Positions 5,224 to 13,939 of a stretch of 17,619 nucleotides of DNA are shown here, in pieces. Numbering within the stretch: position 1 is the first letter of the stretch; every line of letters starts with the position of its first letter. The notes beneath the pieces were generated by a model. It was not told the DNA's origin. It worked only from the letters and a program-made list of their open reading frames with translations, and did not search any database. The stretch is from an uncultured Solimonas sp. (GTDB lineage Bacteria; Pseudomonadota; Gammaproteobacteria; Nevskiales; Nevskiaceae). The translations under genes were made by a program, and so were the position numbers. The stretch spans positions 1 through 17,619 of the forward strand of contig CAMLDZ010000060.1 in assembly GCA_946478985.1 (NCBI GenBank), written 5' to 3'.

Positions 5224-6909
5224 TCAGGCCGCGTTGCCGGCCCGCAGCAGCAGATCGCGGGCATGTTCCAGCGCCGCGCTGGAGACCTCCGTACCCCCCT
5301 GCATCCGCGCCAGTTCCGCAATCCGCTGTTGCGGCGCCAGCGGGCTGACGCGGGTGAAGGTCTGCCCGGCCTGCACTTCCTTGCGGATCGCAAAATGCGC
5401 GTGGCCCTGAGCGGCGACCTGCGCGAGGTGGGTAACGCTGAACACCTGCCGCTCGCCGCCCAGCGCACGCAGCTGGCGGCCGACGACTTCTGAAACCGCG
5501 CCGCTGATGCCGGCGTCGACCTCGTCGAAGATCATCGTCGCCGCGCCGGTCTTGCTCATCGCCGCCACCTGGATCGCCAGCGAGACGCGTGAAAGCTCAC
5601 CGCCGGAGGCCACCTTGGCGAGCGGACGCGGCGGCTGGCCCGGATTGGCGGAAAAATCGAAACGCACGCTGTCGGCGCCGTGACTGCGCGGCACCGCATC
5701 GGCATCGCTGTCGACGACGATGCTGAATTCGGCATTCGGCAGGCCCAGCGGGCGCACCTGTGCGGTCACGGCCTCGCCGAGCTTCTTGGCCAGCTTGCGG
5801 CGCTCCGCCCCGAGCTTGGCGGCAGCCACGCGCCAGGCCTGCAAGGCTGCATCGCGCTCGCGCTCCAGGCGGTCGCGCTGACCGGCGGCGGCCCCCGCCT
5901 CATCGAGCCGCTCGCGCAGGAGCCGCAGATGTGCGCCGAGCTCGGCTGGCTTGACGCGGTGCTTGCGCGCCAGGTCGTGGATCGCGCCGAGGCGACGCTC
6001 GATCTCGGCCAGCCGTTGCGGATCCAGGTCGAGTCGTTCCAGCAGCCGCCGGGCGCTGGCCGCCGCCTCGCGGACCTGGTTCTGCGCGGTTTCGGTAGCG
6101 TCCAGCGCTTCGCCGAACCCCTCGTGCAGCGGCACCAGCCCGGCGAGCAGGCCGTACGCAGCGCTGAGCTGATCGTAAATGCTGTTCTCGGCGCCGTAGA
6201 GCAGCTCCTGCGCCTGCGCGCCGTCGCCGAGCAGGCGGCCAGCGTGGGCCAGCTGGGTGTGCTCGGCCTCCAGATGTTCGAGTTCACCATCGGCAAGCGC
6301 CAGCGCCTGCAGCTCCTCGACCTGGAAGCGCAGGAACTCCAGCTGCGCCGGATCGCGGTCTTCGATGGCGCGCAGCCGTTGCAGTGCCTGTTCAGTTTCG
6401 GCGTGACGCGCCGCGGCATCGGCGACGGCGGCGAGGGTGGCCGGCGCGACCCCGAAATCGTCGAGGACCTGTCGCTGCGCCGGCCCGCGCAACAGGGTCT
6501 GGCTTTCCGACTGACCGAATACCTCGACCAGCTGTTCGCCCAGCTCGCGCAGCTGGCCGGCGTTGACGGCGGCGCCGTTGACGAAGGCCCGCGTACGGCC
6601 CTCGGCAAAAACCAGCCGGCGGATCACCAGCAGCGCCGGGTCGTCAGCGTCGGCGAGTTCCTGTTCGGCGAGCCAGGCCGCCGCCGCGCAGCCGGATTCC
6701 AGCTCGAAACTGGCAGTGATCTCGGCCTTTTCCTGGCCGGCGCGGACCAGCGCGGCGTCGGCGCGCAGGCCGATGGCCAGGCCGATGGCGTCGATCAGGA
6801 TCGATTTGCCGGCGCCGGTCTCGCCGGTCAGCACGGTGAAGCCGGAAGCGAAATCCAGCTCCACGAAATCGATAATTGCAAGATTTCTTATTGTTATATT
6901 TTTCAGCAC
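5224..6909 (-). CDS. recN: DNA repair ATPase RecN
   Basis: RecN is an SMC-like ATPase that helps recombinational repair of double-strand breaks. The 561-residue product (E. coli 553) has Walker A GETGAGKS at residues 29-36. A long Ala/Glu/Leu/Arg-rich coiled coil lies at about 160-385. The ABC signature SGGELS is at 435-440, Walker B MIFDEVDAGISG at 459-470 and the H-loop SVTHLAQVAA near 491-500. The start is GTG at 6907-6909, ten bases after the nadK stop, with no clear Shine-Dalgarno sequence; the first codons are AT-rich. The segment FGQSESQTLL (about 131-140) replaces the His-rich HGQ-x-x-HQ form I expect in many RecN proteins. I see no LexA box, so control through nadK is likely. Confidence 0.96.
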   Translation of the reverse strand: MLKNITIRNLAIIDFVELDFASGFTVLTGETGAGKSILIDAIGLAIGLRADAALVRAGQEKAEITASFELESGCAAAAWLAEQELADADDPALLVIRRLVFAEGRTRAFVNGAAVNAGQLRELGEQLVEVFGQSESQTLLRGPAQRQVLDDFGVAPATLAAVADAAARHAETEQALQRLRAIEDRDPAQLEFLRFQVEELQALALADGELEHLEAEHTQLAHAGRLLGDGAQAQELLYGAENSIYDQLSAAYGLLAGLVPLHEGFGEALDATETAQNQVREAAASARRLLERLDLDPQRLAEIERRLGAIHDLARKHRVKPAELGAHLRLLRERLDEAGAAAGQRDRLERERDAALQAWRVAAAKLGAERRKLAKKLGEAVTAQVRPLGLPNAEFSIVVDSDADAVPRSHGADSVRFDFSANPGQPPRPLAKVASGGELSRVSLAIQVAAMSKTGAATMIFDEVDAGISGAVSEVVGRQLRALGGERQVFSVTHLAQVAAQGHAHFAIRKEVQAGQTFTRVSPLAPQQRIAELARMQGGTEVSSAALEHARDLLLRAGNAA

Positions 6910-6919
6910 GTTGAGATGC

Positions 6920-7843
6920 TTACTTAAAGTTATCTGTAAAGGTCGAAGCCGGGCCGCTCACTGGCCCACGGCCCCAGTGCAGCTTGTCGCGCAGGATGCT
7001 GAAGTACGAGTAGTTGCTCGGATGCACAAGATTGAGCCTGAAGTCCGCAGCGCTGACTTCGAAACAGTCGCCGGCGTGCAGGGTTGCCGAGGTCTGGCTG
7101 TCGCAGGTGAACATGGCCGCCGTGCCGGGACTGCCGCGCAAGGCGATCCGCACGGTCTGCCTGCCGCTGACCACGATCGGCCGGTCCGACAGCGTATGCG
7201 GACAAATGGGCACCAGCGTGAAGGCGTCGATACTCGGATGCACCACCGGACCACCGCCGGACAGCGCGTACGCGGTCGAACCGGTGGGGCTGGCGATGAT
7301 GAAGCCGTCGGCACGGTGCTGCGAGATGAATTCGCCGTCGAGCCAGGTTTCGAACTCGATCATGCGGATCGCCGCCTGGTTGCGGATCACCACATCGTTG
7401 ACCGCCAGCAGAGGCGCTTCGCGGTCCGGCTTGCCGCGCTGGCGCAGCAGCCGGGCCTGCAGCAGCAGGCGCTGCTCGCGGACGTGGTGGCCGGCAAAGA
7501 TCTCCGCCAGCGTCGCCTGCATCTGTTCGGGACGTACATCGACCATGAAGCCGAGCCGGCCCTGGTTGATGCCGACGATCGGCACGCCGCTGGGCGCCAG
7601 ATCACGGGCCGCCGACAGCAGGGTGCCATCGCCGCCGACCACCACGACCAGGTCGCAATCAGCCAGACCGGCACGGCTGCGGCGCTCCACGCCGGCCGGC
7701 AGCGTGTGGTCGGCCAGCGTCGTGTCCTCGACGCGGACCGTGCGGCCGAGCTTGAGCAGGGTGTCGAGCAACTGCAGCAGCGTCGGCACGACCTGAGTGT
7801 CACGCCGCTTGCCGACGACGCCTACGGTCTGGAACGATTGCAT
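6920..7843 (-). CDS. nadK: NAD kinase
   Basis: NadK phosphorylates NAD+ with ATP to make NADP+ and is essential in most bacteria. The product has 307 residues (E. coli 292). Family motifs are VGVVGKRRDTQVV at the N-terminus, the catalytic VVVVGGDGTLL (GGDGT at 70-74), GINQGRLGFM (91-100), NDVVIR (149-154) and RADGFIIASPTGSTAYALSG (177-196), with substrate-binding residues near each. The frame stays open far upstream, but homology starts at the ATG at 7841-7843, which I chose although no good ribosome site precedes it. The short tail after DKLHWGRGP is variable. It is divergent from hrcA and ten bases upstream of recN, so nadK-recN form an operon, as in E. coli. Confidence 0.95.
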   Translation of the reverse strand: MQSFQTVGVVGKRRDTQVVPTLLQLLDTLLKLGRTVRVEDTTLADHTLPAGVERRSRAGLADCDLVVVVGGDGTLLSAARDLAPSGVPIVGINQGRLGFMVDVRPEQMQATLAEIFAGHHVREQRLLLQARLLRQRGKPDREAPLLAVNDVVIRNQAAIRMIEFETWLDGEFISQHRADGFIIASPTGSTAYALSGGGPVVHPSIDAFTLVPICPHTLSDRPIVVSGRQTVRIALRGSPGTAAMFTCDSQTSATLHAGDCFEVSAADFRLNLVHPSNYSYFSILRDKLHWGRGPVSGPASTFTDNFK

Positions 7844-7853
7844 GAGAAGGCTT

Positions 7854-7883
7854 GAAAGGGGCTTTCCGAAAAGCGCTGGAAAG
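7854..7883. repeat. Overlapping small inverted repeats between nadK and hrcA
   Basis: GAAAG (7854-7858) pairs with CTTTC (7862-7866), and CTTTCC (7862-7867) also pairs with GGAAAG (7878-7883) across ten bases. The two pairings share the middle arm, so they are mutually exclusive in RNA. As DNA they could be operator half-sites in the divergent control region. The sequence does not match CIRCE (TTAGCACTC-N9-GAGTGCTAA). Confidence 0.35.
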
Positions 7884-7887
7884 GTAA

Positions 7888-7918
7888 CATGAAAGGCAGC
7901 GCCGACCGTGCCCCGCAT
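7888..7918 (+). promoter_or_regulatory. Sigma-32-like promoter candidate for hrcA, distal
   Basis: CATGAAA (7888-7894), a 16-base spacer and CCCCGCAT (7911-7918) resemble the heat-shock sigma consensus CTTGAAA and CCCCATnT. A start near 7925 would give hrcA a leader of about 40 bases. It would also exclude the in-frame ATG at 7889, despite the AAGG before that codon, as the initiation site. Confidence 0.35.
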
Positions 7919-7931
7919 CGCGGCCTTTCTA

Positions 7932-7959
7932 TTGAAAACGTGCCGGAAACGCCTCATCT
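7932..7959 (+). promoter_or_regulatory. Sigma-32-like promoter candidate for hrcA, proximal
   Basis: TTGAAA (7932-7937), a 14-base spacer and CCTCATCT (7952-7959) match the sigma-32 consensus more closely than the distal candidate, with one mismatch in the CCCCATnT core. Transcription would begin at about 7965, almost at the hrcA ATG (7967), implying a leaderless message, which weakens the case. At most one or both of the two candidates need be real. Confidence 0.35.
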
Positions 7960-7966
7960 GGAGTGT

Positions 7967-9007
7967 ATGTCGCAAGAACTCGACGCCCGCGCCGCGGAAC
8001 TGCTGAAGCTGCTCGTCGAGCGTTACATCCTCGACGGTCAGCCGGTGGCCTCGCGCACGCTGTCGCGGATGGCGAGCCTGGGGCTTTCGTCGGCGACGAT
8101 CCGCAACGTGATGGCCGATCTGGACGAGCTCGGCTTCGTCGCTTCCCCGCATACCTCGGCAGGCCGCATTCCCACCGCGCGCGGCTATCGCTACTTCGTC
8201 GACTCGCTGCTGGCGCCCGAAGCGCTCAGCGATGCCGAGCACGAACTGATCGCCGACGAACTCCTGCCGGACGACCGCTCGCCCGAGGATCTGGTGCAGG
8301 CCGCGTCGCGGCTGCTGTCGAAGATGTCGCACATGGCTGGCGTGGTCACCGTGCCACGCCGCAACCTGGCGATCCTGCGCCGCATCGAATTCCTGCCGTT
8401 GTCCGGAAACCGCGTGCTGACGATCCTGGTCGTCAACCAGCACGAGGTGCAGAACCGTGTCATCCACACCGATCGCCCTTACGGGGCCGACGAACTGGCC
8501 CGCTACGCCAACCTGATCAACGAGCATTTCGCCGGCCGCGACCTGGTCAGCCTGCGCCAGGCCCTGATGCAGGAAGCCAGTGATGCGCAGGCGCATGTCA
8601 ACACCCTGCTGCGGCAGGCCGCCGGCATGACCGAGCAGGCGCTGCGGCCCCGGGGCGAGACCGGCGACTACTTCGTCGCCGGCCATCCCAATCTGATGGC
8701 GTTCCAGGAGCTGGCCGACGTGGGACGGCTGCGTGCGCTGTTCGAGGCGCTGGACACCAAGCGCGACCTGCTGCAGCTGTTCGACCAGTGCCTGAATGCC
8801 GACCGCGTGCAGCTGTTCATCGGCGACGAGTCCGGCTACCGCGTGCTCGACGAGTGCAGCGTCGTTACCGCGCCGTACTACGTCGACGGCCGTGTCGCCG
8901 GCGTGCTCGGCGTGATCGGTCCGACGCGGATGGCCTATCACCGCATCATCCCGATCGTCCGCGAGACGGCGCGGCTGCTGTCGGCCGGCTTGAAAGGCGA
9001 GAGTTGA
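7967..9007 (+). CDS. hrcA: Heat-inducible transcription repressor HrcA
   Basis: HrcA represses chaperone genes by binding the CIRCE operator, and its activity depends on GroEL. The 346-residue product opens with a winged-helix domain: ELLKLLVERYILDGQPVASR, then LSSATIRNVMADLDELGFV and SPHTSAGRIPTARGYRYFVD (together about residues 10-80). The GAF-like and dimerisation parts follow, ending in GVLGVIGPTRMAYHRIIPIV, a clear family signature. I chose ATG 7967 because relatives begin a few residues before the first helix; GGAG (7960-7963) is only three bases away. An in-frame ATG at 7889 would add 26 residues unlike the family. No canonical CIRCE was found in the window, so HrcA probably acts elsewhere, for example on groESL as in other proteobacteria. 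It leads the hrcA-grpE-dnaK-dnaJ cluster. Confidence 0.95.
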   Translation: MSQELDARAAELLKLLVERYILDGQPVASRTLSRMASLGLSSATIRNVMADLDELGFVASPHTSAGRIPTARGYRYFVDSLLAPEALSDAEHELIADELLPDDRSPEDLVQAASRLLSKMSHMAGVVTVPRRNLAILRRIEFLPLSGNRVLTILVVNQHEVQNRVIHTDRPYGADELARYANLINEHFAGRDLVSLRQALMQEASDAQAHVNTLLRQAAGMTEQALRPRGETGDYFVAGHPNLMAFQELADVGRLRALFEALDTKRDLLQLFDQCLNADRVQLFIGDESGYRVLDECSVVTAPYYVDGRVAGVLGVIGPTRMAYHRIIPIVRETARLLSAGLKGES

Positions 9008-9040
9008 TCCGCAAGTAGTTCGCGGTGGCGCCGGCTTGGC

Positions 9041-9046
9041 TATCAT
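9041..9046 (+). promoter_or_regulatory. Possible -10 element before grpE
   Basis: TATCAT, five of six bases matching TATAAT, occurs in the 113-base gap between hrcA and grpE and is followed by GGCGCC. No convincing -35 is present at 16-18 bases. TGGCGCC occurs at 9026-9032 and again at 9046-9052, twenty bases apart and flanking the hexamer. The gap suggests that grpE may be expressed separately from hrcA. Confidence 0.3.
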
Positions 9047-9120
9047 GGCGCCCCTTTGCACGGTCGCGTGCCCGTCGGGCCAGCGCACCGTCCGATCCGA
9101 ATTCAACCCGTGAACCCGTT

Positions 9121-9645
9121 ATGACCGATTCCCCGGAACCTTCGACCGCCGACGCCGGCATCGACGAACAGGCCCTGCTGCGCGCGCAGCTGGAGGACGC
9201 CGAAGCCCGCGCCGCCGCCGCCAAGGACGCGCAACTGCGCGCCGCCGCCGATCTGGAGAACACCCGCCGCCGTCTCGAACGCGAGGCCTCCAACAACTTG
9301 AAGTACGCCGCCGAGAAGCTGCTCAACGAGCTGCTGGCGGTCGCCGACAGCCTGGAACTCGGCCTCAAGGCCGCTGAAGGCGCCGAAGGCCCGGCCAAGG
9401 CGATGGGCGAGGGCATGCAGCTGACCTATCGCCAGCTGATGAGCGTGCTGGAGAAGAATGGCGTGCGCCAGATCGACCCCAGCGGCCAGCCGTTCAATCC
9501 GGATTTTCACCAGGCGATGACGATGGCGGAAAGCGCCGACGTCCCCGCCAACCATGTCCTCAGCGTGATGCAGAAGGGCTATAGCCTGCACGAGCGCCTG
9601 CTGCGCCCGGCGATGGTCGTCGTGGCCCGGGCGCCGAGCGCCTGA
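9121..9645 (+). CDS. grpE: Nucleotide exchange factor GrpE
   Basis: GrpE is the dimeric exchange factor that releases ADP from DnaK in the folding cycle and acts as a thermosensor. The product has 174 residues. An acidic, disordered N-terminus (to about 20) is followed by a long Ala/Arg/Glu-rich coiled coil that includes AAADLENTRRRLEREASNN. The beta domain carries QIDPSGQPFNPDFHQAMTM (about 117-135) and ends with VLSVMQKGYSLHERLLRPAM, the strongest signature. The ATG at 9121 is the only sensible start; the frame is open to 9025 but those codons lack homology. The ribosome site is weak. It lies between hrcA and dnaK, the usual order. Confidence 0.96.
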   Translation: MTDSPEPSTADAGIDEQALLRAQLEDAEARAAAAKDAQLRAAADLENTRRRLEREASNNLKYAAEKLLNELLAVADSLELGLKAAEGAEGPAKAMGEGMQLTYRQLMSVLEKNGVRQIDPSGQPFNPDFHQAMTMAESADVPANHVLSVMQKGYSLHERLLRPAMVVVARAPSA

Positions 9646-9662
9646 ATATTCCGGTTTTTGAC

Positions 9663-9703
9663 GAAAATCGCCCGAAAAGGCCGTCGAAACCCCTTGAAAC
9701 CCC
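9663..9703 (+). repeat. Phased GAAA repeats and tandem GAAACCCC before dnaK
   Basis: GAAA starts at 9663, 9674, 9686 and 9696, close to one DNA helical turn apart. The last two are part of a tandem ten-base repeat: GAAACCCC at 9686-9693 and again at 9696-9703. Short A-tracts in helical phase can bend DNA, and the spacing suits repeated contacts by RNA polymerase or a regulator on one face. The last unit overlaps the sigma-32-like -35. Confidence 0.6.
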
Positions 9704-9720
9704 GTCGGGCGGCATCAAAT
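9690..9720 (+). promoter_or_regulatory. Heat-shock-type promoter candidate for dnaK
   Basis: CCCCTTGAAA (9690-9699) is an excellent match to the sigma-32 -35 element. The -10 is ambiguous: CGGCATCA (9710-9717) is only ten bases on and a partial match to CCCCATnT, while TCAAAT (9715-9720) would suit sigma-70 with a 15-base spacer. The position in the 111-base gap before dnaK supports a dnaK-specific promoter. Confidence 0.45.
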
Positions 9721-9756
9721 AGCCGTCACGACTGAAATCCTTACGGAGTCACCCTC

Positions 9757-11709
<1,953 letters not shown>

Positions 11710-11728
11710 GCGGCACGCGCGGTTCGCG

Positions 11729-11757
11729 AAGCGCCCGGAGATGATCCGGGCGCTTTT
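11729..11757 (+). terminator. Strong Rho-independent terminator between dnaK and dnaJ
   Basis: AAGCGCCCGGA (11729-11739) and TCCGGGCGCTT (11745-11755) form a perfect 11-bp stem with a five-base loop (GATGA), running into TTTT (11754-11757) and then a GT/T-rich stretch. It is the clearest intrinsic terminator in the window. It lies 20 bases after the dnaK stop and 70 before dnaJ, so read-through would set the DnaK to DnaJ ratio. Confidence 0.9.
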
Positions 11758-11768
11758 GTGTTTGAAGA

Positions 11769-11803
11769 CTCCGTGGCGTGGCGTTTGCTAATCCACCACG
11801 GAG
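11769..11803 (+). repeat. Hairpin in the dnaJ leader
   Basis: CTCCGTGG (11769-11776) pairs with CCACGGAG (11796-11803), and after a two-base bulge TGG (11779-11781) pairs with CCA (11793-11795), closing the loop CGTTTGCTAAT. It follows the dnaK terminator and precedes the dnaJ ribosome site (GAAGAG, 11813-11818), which is not in the stem. It has no T-run. It may stabilise a processed dnaJ message or bind a regulator. Confidence 0.65.
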
Positions 11804-11827
11804 CGCAAGATCGAAGAGCGTCGGACG

Positions 11828-12964
11828 ATGAGCAAGCGCGATTACTACGAAGTGCTGGGCGTGGCCAAGGACGCCGGCGAGGAGGCCCTCAAGAAGGCCT
11901 ATCGCAAGCTGGCGATGAAGTACCACCCGGATCGCAATCCGGGCGACCAGGCCGCCGAGGCGCAATTCAAGGAAATCAGCGAAGCCTACGAGGTCCTGAC
12001 CGATGACAGGAAGCGCGCGGTTTACGACCAGTACGGCCATGAAGGCCTGAGCCGCGGCGGCGGCGCCGGCGGCGGTTTCGGCGGTGCCGGCGGCTTCGCC
12101 GACATCTTCGGCGACGTGTTCTCCGACATCTTTGGTGGTGGTGGCGGCGGCGGGCGCGGTGGTCCGCGCCGCGGCGCCGATCTGCGCTACATGATGGAGC
12201 TGTCGCTGGAGCAGGCGGTGTTCGGCTCTACCGAGACCATCCGCATCCCGAGCTGGGACGAATGCGAGAGCTGCCACGGCCACGGCACTGCCGACGGCAA
12301 AAAGGCGCCGGCCTGCCAGACCTGTCGTGGCTCCGGGCAGGTGCGCGTGCAGCAGGGCTTCTTCGTGCTGCAGCAGACCTGTCCGCAGTGTCGGGGTCGC
12401 GGCACGCAGGTAGTCGATGCCTGCAAGAGCTGCCGTGGCGCGGGCAAGGTGCGTCGTGAAAAGACCCTCGAAGTGAAAGTGCCGGCCGGTGTCGACACCG
12501 GCGACCGCATCCGTCTCAACGGCGAGGGCGAGCGCGGCGATGCCGGTGCGCCGAGCGGCGATCTCTACGTGCAGATCACCGTCAAGCCGCACGAGATCTT
12601 CGAGCGCGACACCAATGACCTGCACTGCACGGTGCCGATCTCGGTGGTCACTGCCGCCCTCGGCGGCAAGATCAACGTGCCGACCCTGGAAGGCAATGTC
12701 GAGATCGAGGTGCCGGAAGGCGCGCAGAGTGGCAAGCAGTTCCGCCTGCGCGGTCGCGGCGTACGTTCCGTGCGGACTTCGGGTCCGGGCGATCTGTTCT
12801 GCACGGTGCTGGTGGAAACGCCGGTCAAGCTCAACAAACAGCAGAAAGAACTATTGCGCCAGCTCGGCGAGACCCTGGACGGCGAGGGCGGCCGGCAGCA
12901 TCACCCGGAAGCGTCGAGCTGGCTGGGCAAGGCCAAGAAGTTCTTCGACGATCTGACTACCTGA
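11828..12964 (+). CDS. dnaJ: Co-chaperone DnaJ (Hsp40)
   Basis: DnaJ stimulates the ATPase of DnaK and delivers substrates. The 378-residue product is a full type I Hsp40. The J domain has the essential HPD at residues 33-35. A Gly/Phe-rich linker runs from about 76 to 115. The zinc-binding domain has four C-x-x-C-x-G-x-G repeats with cysteines at 146/149, 163/166, 185/188 and 199/202. The client-binding C-terminal domains include [35 protein letters not shown] and [15 protein letters not shown]. The ATG at 11828 follows GAAGAG at nine bases. It stands downstream of the dnaK terminator with its own hairpin leader, so it may be expressed by read-through or from an unseen promoter. It converges with parA. 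Confidence 0.99.
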   Translation: MSKRDYYEVLGVAKDAGEEALKKAYRKLAMKYHPDRNPGDQAAEAQFKEISEAYEVLTDDRKRAVYDQYGHEGLSRGGGAGGGFGGAGGFADIFGDVFSDIFGGGGGGGRGGPRRGADLRYMMELSLEQAVFGSTETIRIPSWDECESCHGHGTADGKKAPACQTCRGSGQVRVQQGFFVLQQTCPQCRGRGTQVVDACKSCRGAGKVRREKTLEVKVPAGVDTGDRIRLNGEGERGDAGAPSGDLYVQITVKPHEIFERDTNDLHCTVPISVVTAALGGKINVPTLEGNVEIEVPEGAQSGKQFRLRGRGVRSVRTSGPGDLFCTVLVETPVKLNKQQKELLRQLGETLDGEGGRQHHPEASSWLGKAKKFFDDLTT

Positions 12965-12992
12965 GCCGCGCCGGCTTTGCCGCCCGCGCGGC
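12965..12992. terminator. GC-rich hairpin between dnaJ and parA
   Basis: GCCGCGC (12965-12971) pairs with GCGCGGC (12986-12992), and inside it CGGC (12972-12975) pairs with GCCG (12979-12982) around TTT. It starts right after the dnaJ stop and lies between convergent genes, so it may end transcripts from both sides. There is no T-run, so intrinsic termination is uncertain. A tandem GGCCAGGC repeat follows at 12990-13005. Confidence 0.4.
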
Positions 12993-13009
12993 CAGGCGGC
13001 CAGGCGCGC

Positions 13010-13777
13010 TTATTCTGCGTCGAGAGATTCGTACAGCCGCACGTACTCCTGCGTCACACGGTGGCCGCGATCCAGATAGATCAGCGGTTTGTGCAGCTCA
13101 TGCGATTCCTTGACGCGCACCGAGCTGGACAGGGTCTCGCCCAGCACCGGCTTGCCTTCGGCGCGCAGCTCTTCGACGACTCGCGTGGGCAACTTGCTGC
13201 GTGACTGGAACTGGTTGGCGACGATACCTTCCAGCTGCAGATCCTCATTGTGGTCGGCGCGGATCTCGTCGATGTTGCCGAGCAGGGTGTACAAGGCCTG
13301 ACGGGCGAATTCGTCGCAGTCGAACGGGATCAGCACGCGGTCGGCGGCGATCAGCGCCGAGCGCGCGTAGAAGTTCAAGGCCGGCGGCGTGTCGATGAAC
13401 ACCGCGTCATAGCCCTTGAGCTTGCGCAGCGCATCGCGCAGCTTGTAGATCTTCTGCTTGGCTTCGAGCTTGACGGCCAGTTCGTCGAGCCGGCTGTCGG
13501 CGGCGACCACGTCCAGATTCTCGAACGGCGAACTGGTGGCATAGGCCACCAGCGGCGATGGCGTCAGCTGGAACGACAGTGTGGTGTCGAAGAAATCGGC
13601 GATCGTACGCTCGACCGACTCGGCACCCTCACCGAGCAGGTACTGCGTGGCATTGCCCTGGGTATCGAGGTCGATGACCAGCGTACGCAAGCCGCTGTCG
13701 GCGGCGATCGCGGCGAGATTGCAGACGATCGTGGTCTTGCCGACGCCGCCCTTCTGATTGAACACCACGCGCTTCAT
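13010..13777 (-). CDS. Orphan ParA-family ATPase
   Basis: A 255-residue ParA/MinD-type ATPase. Such proteins form ATP-dependent dimers on the nucleoid or membrane and position plasmids, chromosome origins or protein clusters. The deviant Walker A QKGGVGKTT is at residues 8-16 with the signature Lys 9 and catalytic Lys 14. Walker A' LVIDLDTQGN is at 33-42 and Walker B AVFIDTPP near 125-132. There is no N-terminal helix-turn-helix, so it is the short type. The frame extends 26 codons further, but ATG at 13775-13777 has GGAG six bases upstream. No parB or parS is visible here. The sequence, from MKRVVFNQKGGVGK through DTPPALNFYARSALIAADRV, resembles an uncharacterised orphan ParA of Pseudomonas. 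Its cargo is unknown. Confidence 0.92.
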   Translation of the reverse strand: MKRVVFNQKGGVGKTTIVCNLAAIAADSGLRTLVIDLDTQGNATQYLLGEGAESVERTIADFFDTTLSFQLTPSPLVAYATSSPFENLDVVAADSRLDELAVKLEAKQKIYKLRDALRKLKGYDAVFIDTPPALNFYARSALIAADRVLIPFDCDEFARQALYTLLGNIDEIRADHNEDLQLEGIVANQFQSRSKLPTRVVEELRAEGKPVLGETLSSSVRVKESHELHKPLIYLDRGHRVTQEYVRLYESLDAE

Positions 13778-13806
13778 GCAGATCTCCGTCAGTTTGTCTT
13801 GGCGCC

Positions 13807-13829
13807 GCGAGCGGTTCTGGATCGCTCGC
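13807..13829. repeat. 7-9-7 inverted repeat between parA and ydfG
   Basis: GCGAGCG (13807-13813) and CGCTCGC (13823-13829) are perfect reverse complements around nine bases (GTTCTGGAT). The repeat lies 30 bases before the parA start and 111 before ydfG, in the divergent control region. The symmetry suits a dimeric DNA-binding protein, or a hairpin in the parA leader. A smaller hairpin, GCGAT-CGAA-ATCGC, lies at 13903-13916 nearer ydfG. Confidence 0.55.
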
Positions 13830-13939
13830 AGCGTTCGTGCCGCCGCCAATGGCAAAATGCTAACGCAGCGCCGTCGCCGGCGGATGGAATTCGCACGGCG
13901 TCGCGATCGAAATCGCTTTCAAGACGGGAAATTCCTCGC

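Noticed and set aside
5680..6927. Long plus-strand frame over recN
   Set aside because: It is the complement of a clear RecN coding sequence and shows no recognisable domain.
7844..9106. Upstream open extension of the nadK frame, antisense to hrcA
   Set aside because: NadK homology begins at the ATG at 7843; the extension is the complement of hrcA and gives a low-complexity His/Gln/Arg-rich product.
13250..13939. Open frame running into ydfG from inside parA
   Set aside because: YdfG homology and length fix the start at 13940; the upstream part is antisense to parA.
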